This document shows positions 8,479-17,376 of a stretch of DNA of 64,000 nt, piece by piece (position 1 is the stretch's first letter; the number at the start of each line of letters is the position of its first letter). The notes under the pieces were generated by a model that did no database searches, was not told the DNA's origin, and saw only the letters and a list, made by a program, of their open reading frames with translations. Source of the stretch: Pseudobdellovibrionaceae bacterium (GTDB lineage: Bacteria; Bdellovibrionota; Bdellovibrionia; Bdellovibrionales; UBA1609); assembly GCA_020635075.1 (NCBI GenBank), contig JACKAM010000001.1, positions 992,001 through 1,056,000 of the forward strand, given 5' to 3'. The translations under genes and the position numbers were made by a program.

Positions 8479-10092
8479 TTGCTCGTGTTCCAATTTAGAT
8501 GGCCAGGAATGCTAAGAAGGAATTGTCTCCTAGGGGCTTTGAACCTGGTGATCTCAACAATTGCAGGTCCCTTTCCCGTGGCCCATGGCGCCCCTTCTGA
8601 CCCGATTGGAGATCTCATTAAGCAGCTTGAGGAGCGGGACCAACGGCTCCCCTCGTTTTTCTACCAGACCAGCCAACCAGTAGAAGTATTTACTCAGCCC
8701 AAGGGAGGGGAACCGCTCACGACTTTGGAGACTGACGACTTGATTCCTTTCGAAGGCGTGTCAGGCGGCAGAGCGGTGATCAAGAGCGACGACTACGGAA
8801 TGCTCTATGCTGAGACCAAGGGGAAGGTTATTCGCAAAGACGCATCGGAAACCAGAATGATTGACGTGTTTCTGGACGTCCCAGAGGGGCAACCAGTGAC
8901 GATCACTTCGGCACCAGGCAAGACCTGGAGGGACTGCGGTCCATCGGTTCCGGAGGGCGAAAGGCCTTGTGTAGCTTGGCCAAAAGGTGGCCCCCAAACG
9001 CGAATGCAAATCCGCCATGGGAAAATCATTGAAGAGACCGACCCTGTTACTGGAGCAAAAAGGCCTCAGCTGTTCTATCTGGTCGATGTTCAGTACCCGA
9101 CCGACTGGGGAACCAAAAGTGAGAGGGGCTGGCTAAGTGCCCAATATGTGCGCGCCGATCCCTTGCCGCGAAGTGAGCTCTCTGTGGGAGAAGTGGACTA
9201 CGTTGCCCCTCGACCCTTGCCGAAGCCGGACTGTAACTGTAAATCAAAGGATTTAGGGAAGCAGATTAAAGAAGGGCTTGATGTCGTCATCCACGAACCA
9301 AATGAGGCGGCCAAGAAGGCCATAAACTATGTAGGGCAATGTGTGTCTGGAAATCTTAATCCCAGTGGCTATACCAACCCCTTCAATCACTTCATGGGCA
9401 GTCACTGGCGAAATCAAAAAGGAAAGACTCTGTTTCGCTACAAGGATCAGGCAGTGACTGGAGAAAAAATGTTCGCCATTGACGCCATTGCGCGAACCAT
9501 ATTTGGGGAAATGCGTGGATGTTTCCGCAATGGGATTCGCTATCCCATGGCAGTGGCACGAGTCATTATGAACCGCGCTTACTACGTCAAAAAGCAGGGC
9601 CGAACAGTCCCTTTCGTCAAGGCGACGAGTCCCAATTACAAGGCGCTGGAGATTGAGCAGATCGTCCCTTATGTCACATCGTCCTCAGCGCAATTTTCTC
9701 CTTGGAATCGAGACGACCCGAATCTCAAACATATTCTTTGTCCCAAGAACATGGATGCGGAGACGAAAAAGATCTGGCTCAAGAGTGTGGAGATCGCCAC
9801 GTCGGCAATTTTGGATCGAAAGCAGTTTGCTCAGGAAACCAAGCAGGTCAGGCAGCTGCACTTCAGCTCAGGTACAACTCCAAATTGGGCGCGAAACTAC
9901 AAGCTCGAAAAACCAAGTATTGGTGCATCGCCCATTGACTCCGGGCGCTGTTTGAAACTTTGGGGAAGCGAGTCCTCAAAGACCTTTCGGTGGCAGGCAT
10001 TTTTGCATGACCAGAACCCCCAGGGTCTTCTAGGAAACTTTTTTGCTATTGGCAGCGGCCTCTCGGAGAGCGGTGATGAGAACACCGATTGA
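8479..10092 (+). CDS. Exported SleB-like cell wall hydrolase
   Basis: 537 residues from the TTG at 8479 (AAGAAAGG just upstream); an ATG at 8509 is an alternative start and leaves a cleaner signal peptide ending AHGA. Residues ~60-230 look like SH3-type beta modules. The C-terminal half (~330-500) has a SleB/Hydrolase_2 signature: AIARTIFGEMRG, with the putative catalytic Glu in FGEMRG, then VARVIMNRAYY and LHFSS. SleB-type enzymes are lytic transglycosylases or muramidases acting on peptidoglycan, here presumably in the periplasm. The last 63 bp overlap the convergent response regulator gene on the other strand, an unusually long tail-to-tail overlap. Confidence 0.7.
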   Translation: MLVFQFRWPGMLRRNCLLGALNLVISTIAGPFPVAHGAPSDPIGDLIKQLEERDQRLPSFFYQTSQPVEVFTQPKGGEPLTTLETDDLIPFEGVSGGRAVIKSDDYGMLYAETKGKVIRKDASETRMIDVFLDVPEGQPVTITSAPGKTWRDCGPSVPEGERPCVAWPKGGPQTRMQIRHGKIIEETDPVTGAKRPQLFYLVDVQYPTDWGTKSERGWLSAQYVRADPLPRSELSVGEVDYVAPRPLPKPDCNCKSKDLGKQIKEGLDVVIHEPNEAAKKAINYVGQCVSGNLNPSGYTNPFNHFMGSHWRNQKGKTLFRYKDQAVTGEKMFAIDAIARTIFGEMRGCFRNGIRYPMAVARVIMNRAYYVKKQGRTVPFVKATSPNYKALEIEQIVPYVTSSSAQFSPWNRDDPNLKHILCPKNMDAETKKIWLKSVEIATSAILDRKQFAQETKQVRQLHFSSGTTPNWARNYKLEKPSIGASPIDSGRCLKLWGSESSKTFRWQAFLHDQNPQGLLGNFFAIGSGLSESGDENTD

Positions 10093-10506
10093 AAAAGGTT
10101 TTGCCACAAGATTGGCCGCCCCCATGGCGCGAGCCTGGGTGTAGTTGAGATCCGAATGGGCTGATATCATCACCACTTGGGGAGCTTTCTCCATGGTGGA
10201 GATGAACTTAAGGACCTCGACACCATTTTTGACTGGCATTTGCACGTCCGACACCACAAAGTCGATCTTTCCTTCGTTTTCCATGAGAAGGGAAATGGCC
10301 TCTTCGCCATTGGCGGCAAACACGACGCGATAACCAGCTTCACCAAGAGCCCAAGATAAAACCTGACGAACATTCTCCTCGTCATCGACGACAAGCACGG
10401 TTTCTGGCTCTTTGTCCTGATTTGGATCTGACACTGGTACTAGCCCCTCTCGTGGTGACTTCTTTGGATCGACATAATGGGCCCGTTGTTTTAGGGCGAA
10501 AGTCAT
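10030..10506 (-). CDS. Stand-alone response regulator receiver protein
   Basis: 158 residues: a ~35-residue polar extension, then one receiver domain with all key residues: acidic pair D41/D42 (VVDDEE), phospho-acceptor D87 (VVSDVQMP), S115 and K136 (AKPFS). There is no output domain, so it should act by protein-protein contact like CheY or Spo0F. No histidine kinase lies nearby; a Ser/Thr kinase gene starts divergently ~80 bp away, leaving a shared promoter region. Its 3' end overlaps the SleB-like gene. Confidence 0.85.
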   Translation of the reverse strand: MTFALKQRAHYVDPKKSPREGLVPVSDPNQDKEPETVLVVDDEENVRQVLSWALGEAGYRVVFAANGEEAISLLMENEGKIDFVVSDVQMPVKNGVEVLKFISTMEKAPQVVMISAHSDLNYTQARAMGAANLVAKPFSIGVLITALREAAANSKKVS

Positions 10507-10583
10507 ATTCTCAAATTGGTGCGCGGAGATTTCATTAAGTCGAGTTCAGTAATTTCCGATGGTTGAATGTCACGGGAGGGCCC

Positions 10584-12167
10584 TTGGCAAAGAGTTTTCG
10601 TAAACTTGGAAAATACACGCTCTTAGAGCGCCTCGGAGCAGGAGGCAGTGGGGAAGTCTATTTGGGTTACACCCAGATGGCCCCAGGGCTCTTTAACTTT
10701 TTTGCCGTCAAGATTCTCACCGCCGAACAGTCTTCCAATCCTCGAGCATTAAAAATGCTTCAGAGAGAAGCCTCATTGGCCAATGTGCTTAAGCACAACT
10801 CTATTGTTTCTCTCTATGAGTGTGGTCATGACGATGAGATCTTTTATGTGGCCATGGATTATGTGAACGGGTTGCCCTTAAGTCGACTCATGCATCACCA
10901 CATGACCCGCAAGCCGATCATCAAAATGGAATATGCCATCTATATTGCTCGCGCCGTGGCCGCGGGACTGGAATATGCAAGGACATGTAAAAACCCTGAG
11001 ACAGGGCAAGAACTGGGGATTGCCCATCGGGACATTTCACCGCAGAACATCATGGTGAATTTCGAAGGGGAAGTGAAAATTATCGACTTCGGTCTGGCTC
11101 GCTCAGCCGGGTTGGGCGACAAGACCCAATCGGATCAGATTATGGGTAAGCTCAAGTACATTAGTCCTGAACACGCCAGTGGCGAGTCAGTTGATCATCG
11201 AACCGACATTTTCTCCCTTGGCGTTGTCCTGTGGGAGATGCTGTCAGGAAGGCGGTTCTACCAGGACCTGCAAGACGCACAGATTGTCAGCTGGCTCAAC
11301 AACCCGGATTACACCAGTCTAAAACAATTTGTTCCTGGAATGTCAGATGAGCTGGATCGAATTGTCCAGCGAGCGGTGGCTGGTCAAGCCGAGGATCGTT
11401 ATCAGACGGCCGGAGAACTACATGACGATCTTAACCGGTACCTCAATAAGAACTTCCCGGACTTTTCGCCCAGCGAATTCAGGCGTATTTATCGCCATGA
11501 GTTCGAAAATGAAATGAAGGAAAGAGATCATAAACTGGCGAGTTATCTAACCGACATCGAAGTGTCTGAAAAAAAATACCAAAAGACCTTTGATCAGTAT
11601 GCGGATATGGTTGATCGCATGGGAGTTTTAGTTGAAAAGGAATCTCCCCATAAAAACACCGAGGAAGCGGTCGAAAGATTCAAAAAGGCCCGCCAAGCGA
11701 TCACAGAAAAGAAGAAGCGAAATCGAGGAATGTGGCGGCACTATGAGCTCAAACAGGCTATGTCTTACTCCTGGAAGCTTGGAGCCGCACTTCTGGTCTT
11801 GTCACTCATGTGGTCCAGGGCGGCCAACAAAAGCTATGGTGAGTTTATGAAGGGGGCGTGGGTTACAATGAGGCAGGCATTGGGGTTGAGTACGGAAACC
11901 CGTGACGTGGCGAGCATCATTGCGGACGAACAGAACCTCGGTCTTAAATATCCAGACAAACCATTTACGGTACAGATCCGCACGCGACCGACTGGAGCGC
12001 GAATTTATCAAAATGGAAAGCTCTTGCGTTTGCGAACGCCAGCCCTGGTGAGGGTTTCCAATGCTAAGACGGCAAAAATCAGCCTTGAATCAAAGGGGTT
12101 TCCGGTGCGAAATCTCCAAGTCAAACCCTTCGAAGAAGATGTCTTCATCGATTTTCGTAACCAATAA
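10584..12167 (+). CDS. Transmembrane Ser/Thr protein kinase with PEGA domain
   Basis: 527 residues from the TTG at 10584 (GGGAGG four bases upstream); a TTG at 10563 is possible. Residues ~10-270 form a Hanks-type kinase: Gly-rich loop GAGGSGEVYLG, lysine K43 (FAVKIL), catalytic HRD with D150 (AHRDISPQNIMV), DFG with D168, and the SPE-type segment KYISPEHASGE. All catalytic residues are present, so an active kinase is predicted. A helical linker leads to one transmembrane segment (~400-415, GAALLVLSLMW). The outer ~70 residues (FTVQIRTRPTGARIYQNGK) form a PEGA-type beta domain that may sense the envelope. The order kinase-TM-PEGA is common in myxobacteria and Bdellovibrio. Confidence 0.88.
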   Translation: MAKSFRKLGKYTLLERLGAGGSGEVYLGYTQMAPGLFNFFAVKILTAEQSSNPRALKMLQREASLANVLKHNSIVSLYECGHDDEIFYVAMDYVNGLPLSRLMHHHMTRKPIIKMEYAIYIARAVAAGLEYARTCKNPETGQELGIAHRDISPQNIMVNFEGEVKIIDFGLARSAGLGDKTQSDQIMGKLKYISPEHASGESVDHRTDIFSLGVVLWEMLSGRRFYQDLQDAQIVSWLNNPDYTSLKQFVPGMSDELDRIVQRAVAGQAEDRYQTAGELHDDLNRYLNKNFPDFSPSEFRRIYRHEFENEMKERDHKLASYLTDIEVSEKKYQKTFDQYADMVDRMGVLVEKESPHKNTEEAVERFKKARQAITEKKKRNRGMWRHYELKQAMSYSWKLGAALLVLSLMWSRAANKSYGEFMKGAWVTMRQALGLSTETRDVASIIADEQNLGLKYPDKPFTVQIRTRPTGARIYQNGKLLRLRTPALVRVSNAKTAKISLESKGFPVRNLQVKPFEEDVFIDFRNQ

Positions 12168-12204
12168 GAGACCTAATTAGCAAACATCCGCCAAGGTTTT
12201 TCCC

Positions 12205-12741
12205 TTACTGTTGGCCAGTCGACTTGCTCGGAGGATTTTGCGCAGGAGAGCCAGTCGGGGCGGGTGGGTACATCTGCGAATCCCCTCGCTGGTCTTTAAA
12301 CAACAAAGGCAACAGCTTGTCTTTATCGATTGTCGCCCGTTTGACAATACCGATTTCACTGGGGTCAAATCGCTGCTTCACATCAGCCTGCTTGAACATG
12401 AACTGATTGTATCCCACCAGCGTAGCAATGGCGGGTCGGACATCCTGATCTTCAGGTACCCTTAAGGGCGAGGATTCTACATAGGTGTTTTTTATGCGAT
12501 CTCGATAGAGGAAAACAATGGATTCAGGCACAAATTTATCGTCAGAACCGTTGCTCAAGTAGCCAATCAGATTTTCACCGCAATCGACCTTAATCTCCCG
12601 ACAAACCCGCACCAAACAACGGTCGCGCGTGATTTCGCACTCGACACTTTCGCCAGCCGAGGCCGAATAGGGAGAAAGGCTGAGTAGCATGAGGACGGAT
12701 AAAACGATAATGATGCGAAAATTCCTAGGGTAAACATTCAT
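12205..12741 (-). CDS. Small exported protein of unknown function
   Basis: 178 residues from the ATG at 12741, where a Sec signal begins (FRIIIVLSVLMLLSLSPYSASA). The mature part starts with a Cys-rich segment (four Cys within ~25 residues), likely disulphide-bonded in the periplasm, and ends in a Pro/Ser/Gln-rich tail. A longer frame to 12798 adds an unlikely leader. It is convergent with the kinase gene (37 bp apart). No family recognised. Confidence 0.55.
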   Translation of the reverse strand: MNVYPRNFRIIIVLSVLMLLSLSPYSASAGESVECEITRDRCLVRVCREIKVDCGENLIGYLSNGSDDKFVPESIVFLYRDRIKNTYVESSPLRVPEDQDVRPAIATLVGYNQFMFKQADVKQRFDPSEIGIVKRATIDKDKLLPLLFKDQRGDSQMYPPAPTGSPAQNPPSKSTGQQ

Positions 12742-12798
12742 ATGTTCATTCTGCCAAAATCCTAGAAGACTTCCCAGGACATATATTAAATGTAACAT

Positions 12799-13039
12799 AA
12801 TATATCTTATCAGATCAAACTACCTCCAGACCCAAGTCCCGCGCCAAACCTCATCCAGCCTGCATTTATACTGAGGCAAAGGGGCCCTTTCGCTTCCACC
12901 TAGCTCCCAGACCTGGTCATCAAAGGAGCGCCGATGATCGAGAGGCCCACTTAGAATCTATTCACTTGTCGACCTCTGGAGATCAATATGGACATCCCCT
13001 GGCTTCCGGCCTCTATCCACAAGGAGCAAGAATCCCTTT
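12799..13039. other. Intergenic, nothing seen
   Basis: No supported gene, terminator or promoter in this stretch; it borders a GC-rich segment that may be a gene remnant. Confidence 0.4.
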
Positions 13040-13249
13040 TCAAGTAGTCCGTCCTGTAGCCGAGCCTTTTCCGTGAATCCGAATCCTCCGCCGTCGCGCA
13101 AGGGCGTATCCGAGGTGCAGCAGCACAGCTGATGCGCCCCGAAGACGCGCCTGCGGCCGTAAGGCGCGTGAGGATTTACGGGAAAGGTCGGAGATAGGAC
13201 GGATTTCTTTGGCAAAGGGACTTGCGGATCGCTTTAGAGCCTCACTCAA
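13040..13249 (-). pseudogene. Possible remnant of a four-helix-bundle (S23/IVS-like) gene
   Basis: The minus frame reads KEIRPISDLSRKSSRALR and then RLRGASAVLLHLG. This is reminiscent of four-helix-bundle proteins of the 23S rRNA intervening-sequence family, whose usual pattern is LRxxxP...QLRRAASSVxLNxxEG. The NxxEG signature is lost (HLGYA), the frame stops after ~69 codons instead of ~115, and a second minus frame (12958-13215) stays open across the break, which suggests a frameshift. The segment has an unusually GC-rich 8-bp inverted repeat (ACGCGCCT 13145-13152 / AGGCGCGT 13162-13169). Weak resemblance only. Confidence 0.22.
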
Positions 13250-13643
13250 AACGCTGCCAGCGCCCCTTGGTCAGCAGATACACAATCACTGGCCCCAATA
13301 GCCCCAATAGGGATTGAAACACACTCAGGCCAATATAGACGTTTACAATCAGGGCCACCACGGCACTGGCATAAAACCCATACACCCCCCATTTTTTCCA
13401 CATCCAAATGCCCGCTGCAAAGACAGTGTTAAGGACGGCCATCACTCCAAGGCCCATGATGAGGCCCTCTGTGGCTTTGGGGAGTGCCGACACAATGGCT
13501 CCAGGAAACAGAAAGTAACTAATTGCAGTCAGAGGATTGGCGATGAACATCAATATTAGGAATGCCGTCAACCACCCTCCCCGTCTAACTTCTGGACTTC
13601 GGGATAGGCTTGAATCGTCTCCGTGTAGGTCACCTATTGACAT
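13242..13643 (-). CDS. Small polytopic membrane protein
   Basis: 133 residues from the ATG at 13643, which has GGGAGA five bases upstream; the open frame extends to 13721 but that part overlaps the terminator of the preceding gene. About four hydrophobic helices follow a polar N-terminus (WLTAFLILMFIANPLTAISY, then GLIMGLGVMAVLNTVFAAGI and two more). It looks like an inner-membrane protein of the DUF-type four-helix class. No catalytic motif and no informative neighbour. Confidence 0.6.
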   Translation of the reverse strand: MSIGDLHGDDSSLSRSPEVRRGGWLTAFLILMFIANPLTAISYFLFPGAIVSALPKATEGLIMGLGVMAVLNTVFAAGIWMWKKWGVYGFYASAVVALIVNVYIGLSVFQSLLGLLGPVIVYLLTKGRWQRFE

Positions 13644-13672
13644 GATTTTCTCCCTGCGCGGTCTCTTTGAAG

Positions 13673-13703
13673 AAAAAAACCCAATCGCGGGGTCACGATT
13701 GGG
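13673..13703 (-). terminator. Intrinsic terminator of the LysM lipoprotein gene
   Basis: On the minus strand CCCAATCG (13703-13696) pairs with CGATTGGG (13687-13680) around an 8-nt loop and is followed by seven T residues (13679-13673). It lies 40 bp beyond the stop of the gene at 13744-15324. Confidence 0.88.
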
Positions 13704-13743
13704 CGAGAACTTCTCCATCAATTACCTATCAAAACAGAATCAA

Positions 13744-15324
13744 TTAAACCTGAGTGGCTTCAAACACACTTGGTGCCCGTGCCGACTTCTTCTTCTTAAT
13801 AAACAAGGCCACTGCAGCCAACAATCCCAATGCCACGTATATGAGGGTTGAGCTATCGCCGCCAAGTCCACCAATACCGCCGGCACCATCTGCACTCGTT
13901 GCCGCATCACCAGGAATGGTAGGCGCTCCCGCAATAGGTTGTGGGGAAGGAGGTGGCGGTGCCATATCTCCGCCTGGAACGGGAGGTGGTGGCGGAGGCG
14001 GAGCCCCCGTTGTGGTACCGCTCGATGCCATATCCTGTAGGCCTGCCTCAAAATCAGGTCCGGGAGGAGGTGGCGGCGGAGCGCCGGCTCCGGGCATATC
14101 ATTGTTAAAGTCATTGGCGACGCCCGACATGGCGCTATCCAACTCAGGTGGCGCATCATTGGCGGCCAATTTGGTATTCAGAGAGCCTAAATCATCTTTC
14201 CAATAACGAAGTGACATCCCTTCGGCCACTTCAGATTTTGATTCCACTTCGCCGTTGGTTGCCCAAACTTCTTTCCACGCATCAGGAAAGCCAAGTAAGG
14301 AGGCTGAAAACGAACGGATGTTATCACCCACCTGAGTCACATATTCCTGGGCGGCCTGTCCCACGTCCTCATAGGCCACTTTCATTGAGCCAGAGTCATT
14401 TGGACGATTAGGGGAGTTGTAATAGAGTTTGTCCCCTGGGTCAGCACCACTGGCCAGGTGAGGGTTATCCTCCAACAGAGTGGCCGTGCGGTCTTCGCCA
14501 AAAATCTTCTGGCTCACACTGGATAGATCGGTGTCCTGGCGAAATATGTAGACGGTGTTCAATAGGCGTCCATTGCGATAAAATGGAGCGTCCTTAATTT
14601 TCTTGACGGGAATCCACGATTGGGCGGGAGCTTCATCCGCATACCCTTCGTCTGCGGCAGCCACTTCCATCGGAGCGGCAGCTAGCTCGTCCGGGTTTTC
14701 CACCTGGGCATCAGGGTATTCCCCCTCGGCTCCAACTTCCTCCGCTCCCACATCGGCAGCAGCGATGTCTCCGCCTTCAGCAGCAGGCTCATTAAAGGCA
14801 TCTTCCGAAGATCCATCCAGGGCTTCAAGCGTGGGTTCTCCCCCTTCTTCCTGTGCCACTTCACGGTCAGCGCCTTCTTCACCCTCTTCAAAGTCTTCGA
14901 ATTCGTCGAACCCCTCTTCATCTCCTCCGGCGACCTCTTCACCCTCTTCGGCAAAGTCTTCATCTTCGAAGTCTTCATCAGCAAACTCTTCGTCTTCGAA
15001 TTCACCTTCCTCGTCTCCAGCGGCCATTTCATCGCCCGCCTCTTCATCACCACCTTCTTCGACGGCGGCTTGTTCTCCTTCTTCGCCTTCCTCGTACTCA
15101 GAGGCGAATTCTTCTTCAGCCCCACCTTCTTCATCGCTCTCACTGAGAAGGCTCTCTTCGTCACCGCCTTCTTCTTCTGAGATATCAGAAGTGGCTTCGT
15201 CGATTTCAGAGACAAGATTGGAATCCTCGTCCACTCCTTCACCACTCGTAGACCCACAGGACCACAAATTGGTTGCAAGAAGCAGCATCATCAATGTGCG
15301 AATTGCCAACGACATCTTACCCAT
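13744..15324 (-). CDS. Acidic LysM lipoprotein with C-terminal transmembrane anchor
   Basis: About 526 residues; the ATG at 15324 has AGGAAGG seven bases upstream. Order: lipoprotein signal (MMLLLATNLWSC), a ~200-residue tract very rich in Glu, Asp, Gly and Ala, then two LysM-like modules (VYIFRQDTDLSSVSQKIFG ... DNPHLASGADPGDKLYY and EYVTQVGDNIRSFSASLLG ... SLRYW), a Pro-rich segment with runs of six and seven prolines, and finally a transmembrane helix (LIYVALGLLAAVALFI) followed by KKKK. LysM modules bind peptidoglycan. A lipid anchor at one end and a membrane helix at the other would let it bridge a membrane and the cell wall, or both membranes. A promoter (15346-15374) and a terminator make it monocistronic. 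Confidence 0.72.
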   Translation of the reverse strand: MGKMSLAIRTLMMLLLATNLWSCGSTSGEGVDEDSNLVSEIDEATSDISEEEGGDEESLLSESDEEGGAEEEFASEYEEGEEGEQAAVEEGGDEEAGDEMAAGDEEGEFEDEEFADEDFEDEDFAEEGEEVAGGDEEGFDEFEDFEEGEEGADREVAQEEGGEPTLEALDGSSEDAFNEPAAEGGDIAAADVGAEEVGAEGEYPDAQVENPDELAAAPMEVAAADEGYADEAPAQSWIPVKKIKDAPFYRNGRLLNTVYIFRQDTDLSSVSQKIFGEDRTATLLEDNPHLASGADPGDKLYYNSPNRPNDSGSMKVAYEDVGQAAQEYVTQVGDNIRSFSASLLGFPDAWKEVWATNGEVESKSEVAEGMSLRYWKDDLGSLNTKLAANDAPPELDSAMSGVANDFNNDMPGAGAPPPPPPGPDFEAGLQDMASSGTTTGAPPPPPPPVPGGDMAPPPPSPQPIAGAPTIPGDAATSADGAGGIGGLGGDSSTLIYVALGLLAAVALFIKKKKSARAPSVFEATQV

Positions 15325-15345
15325 AAGCATTCCTTCCTACGGGAT

Positions 15346-15374
15346 ATTATCGTATGTATAGACAGTTTTCTTAA
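15346..15374 (-). promoter_or_regulatory. Sigma70-type promoter for the LysM lipoprotein gene
   Basis: On the minus strand TTAAGA (-35, 15374-15369) and GATAAT (-10, 15351-15346) are 17 bp apart, ending 21 bp before the ATG at 15324. Confidence 0.5.
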
Positions 15375-15492
15375 CCAAAACGGGACCCGTCATCAGTCGA
15401 GAAATTACTCAGCGAGGGGGTTTCAGCGATTGTTCTCGACCTTGGTGAGAAGACATACCCAACCTTAGATGGGTCCCTCACTAGACTAAGGC

Positions 15493-15519
15493 AAAAAAAA
15501 TGGCCCCCGCAAGGAGGCC
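15493..15519 (-). terminator. Intrinsic terminator after the candidate 6S RNA
   Basis: On the minus strand GGCCTCC-TTGC-GGGGGCC forms a 7-bp stem with one G-U pair, followed by A and eight T residues. The only transcript that could use it comes from 15520-15800. Confidence 0.75.
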
Positions 15520-15576
15520 ACAAAGCGAATGGGGTGAACCAAGATCTCTTTTTTAAGAGAGAATCCGTTGCTGTCT

Positions 15577-15780
15577 CCTTAAGCAAATGACAGTCCAGAC
15601 GAAGGTCCCAGGCTCTCACGGGTGAACCCCATGTTTTCAACACCTTAAGATGGCTTCCTGGGAGAACCCTTTGAATTCGGCTGTCAGCCTTTGGACAAAG
15701 TGACCTTCTTGGCCGTCACCTCCGCCCTAGGTCGAGGCTCTTGAGTTCAGGTAAGGCTGAATCTTTAAAACTGTCTTAGG
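15577..15780 (-). ncRNA. ssrS: Candidate 6S RNA
   Basis: A ~204-nt stretch on the minus strand folds as a long rod closed by its own ends: CCUAA-GACAG at 15780-15771 pairs with CUGUC (15593-15589) and UUAAGG (15582-15577). Inside, AGCCU/AGGCU, then GGGC/GUCC and GUGAC/GUCAC stack towards an apical loop, as in 6S. The 3' half reads GGAAGCC ... GGGUUCACCCGUGAGAGCC, similar to the conserved 3' strand of E. coli 6S (GAAGCC ... GGGUUCAAGGG ... AGCCUG), recalled from memory. Length fits 6S (~180-200 nt). A possible promoter (TTGTAT, 17 bp, TGGATT) lies just upstream and a terminator follows at 15493-15519. 6S binds sigma70 RNA polymerase. The structure is visible; the identity is inferred. Confidence 0.5.
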
Positions 15781-15914
15781 TTAATCCACTGACTCTCTCA
15801 ATTCGATACAACTAATTGGAAATCCACAGATTTTTCTGTCACTTACTCTAATGTCTCGCTTTAGATTCCGATAATTCATAGAGAACTTGGATTTGTTTTG
15901 TGGGGAGATTTCTT

Positions 15915-17348
15915 ATGGTGGCGTTTATTCGTTATTGGCTGAGATGGTCCATTTTGCTGCAGTTCTTGATTGTAAGCAGCATGGTTTTGTCAGCGGCCGT
16001 ATTCACCTCCGGTTGCGGCTCGGAAGGAACTTCTGATTCCGCCTCCTCAGGCGATGACGACGACGATGATGATGGCGGCGGCACCAACCCACCGGTGGGC
16101 GAAGTCGACAACGACAACTTTTGGATTCGCGTCTATGACACTGCTAAATATCCTTATCACATGCATGCCACCACCGGATTTGCCGATGAATGTAAGATCG
16201 ACGCGGCGGCAACCGACCAGACCTTGGATTGCGTTATTGAGATGAACGAAGGGGATCTTTACTTCCACCAACTACAAATGCATTACAACGTACCTCCCGA
16301 TATGTGTACCTATCTCACTCGGACTCCCTACTTCTTCTATAACCAGGAGCCAGGAATTGGTCCCTCTACGGTTAACTACGAAGTCGCCTACTCGACCACT
16401 GGGAGCCTGGTCGGCCACAACTGTACGGTGGATGGCGTTGCCAACACAGCCAATAGCTCAACTGGACCTAATGGATCCCCGGATGGTGCGGGCTGTAGTA
16501 TTGACAATGCCCAACTTAACTTCAGAGAACTCAATTTCGACCCACAGAACGCCGCAGTGAGCTGTGTCTACGATCAACAGCAAACAGGAGGAGCCAACTG
16601 CTGCTTTGGTGACTACACAATGAGTCTGACAATATGGCGCGAGGACAGCGGTGGGGCATTCTCGGCGTCCAGCACCTCCATTGATGGCAAATGGGGAGGC
16701 AGTTTTACAAGCTGCCTGGGTGGCCCTGTCCGCACCAATGCGTGGACGGACAAGAGTAACGACGGCTGGCCGCTGAATCTCATCAGTTATGTCTTTGGCG
16801 AAGGTCTTAACACCACCTTCAATCTGGCTAAGCTCATCGAGGAGCCAAAGGGCTATGACACCCTGACTATCGCTAATCACTACAGCACGCTCGCCGGCGT
16901 TCACGATCATACAGATTTTGAGAATGGGTCCGCATGGGCTTCTTCCAAGCCATATATGATTGACCCTCTTGATGACCGCAGTGGGTCTGACATGAGAGGC
17001 TGGACCACATCCGACTCTTATGATTTCAAGTGTCTGGACAAAGCCTTTGAAGTGCGCAATCGCATTCGCGTCTACATCCGTGAGTGGGACGCCTATGCTG
17101 ATTACCTGGCCTACATTTCCTCGGCGGGTGTGACGGTAGCGCCCGATCGTTACGGAATAAGTGAAGGTGACCCCAGCTGCGTGGGTATTTATGGCCCCTG
17201 TAATGACAAATACGATATCGACGATCTCGTCTATAGCTTCCAAAACGGAACTGGCATTTGCGCAGGGACTGACGCCACCTATGATTCTTGCTACGATCAG
17301 TCCACCGTATCTAACCGAAAGAACTTCTTTCCTGGAATCGAATACTAG
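15915..17348 (+). CDS. Cys-rich exported lipoprotein of unknown function
   Basis: 477 residues from the ATG at 15915 (GGGGAG seven bases upstream). A lipoprotein signal ends TSGC, followed by a spacer with seven consecutive Asp (SGDDDDDDDGGG). The mature part has more than a dozen cysteines, including GANCCFGDY, and is rich in Tyr, Asp and aromatic residues, typical of a disulphide-stabilised beta-rich extracellular domain. No family or catalytic motif recognised. It is monocistronic: a terminator lies at 17377-17416, and upstream is the divergent 6S-like RNA. Confidence 0.65.
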   Translation: MVAFIRYWLRWSILLQFLIVSSMVLSAAVFTSGCGSEGTSDSASSGDDDDDDDGGGTNPPVGEVDNDNFWIRVYDTAKYPYHMHATTGFADECKIDAAATDQTLDCVIEMNEGDLYFHQLQMHYNVPPDMCTYLTRTPYFFYNQEPGIGPSTVNYEVAYSTTGSLVGHNCTVDGVANTANSSTGPNGSPDGAGCSIDNAQLNFRELNFDPQNAAVSCVYDQQQTGGANCCFGDYTMSLTIWREDSGGAFSASSTSIDGKWGGSFTSCLGGPVRTNAWTDKSNDGWPLNLISYVFGEGLNTTFNLAKLIEEPKGYDTLTIANHYSTLAGVHDHTDFENGSAWASSKPYMIDPLDDRSGSDMRGWTTSDSYDFKCLDKAFEVRNRIRVYIREWDAYADYLAYISSAGVTVAPDRYGISEGDPSCVGIYGPCNDKYDIDDLVYSFQNGTGICAGTDATYDSCYDQSTVSNRKNFFPGIEY

Positions 17349-17376
17349 TCCAAAAGCCAGAAATGACTGCCAAAAT

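Noticed and set aside
14603..15361. Ser/Pro-rich 252-codon plus-strand frame
   Set aside because: It is the complement of the Glu/Asp repeat region of the LysM lipoprotein; the Ser runs are the reverse reading of GAA/GAG/GAT codons.
15371..15643. 90-codon minus-strand frame
   Set aside because: Runs through the candidate 6S RNA and its terminator; no start context.
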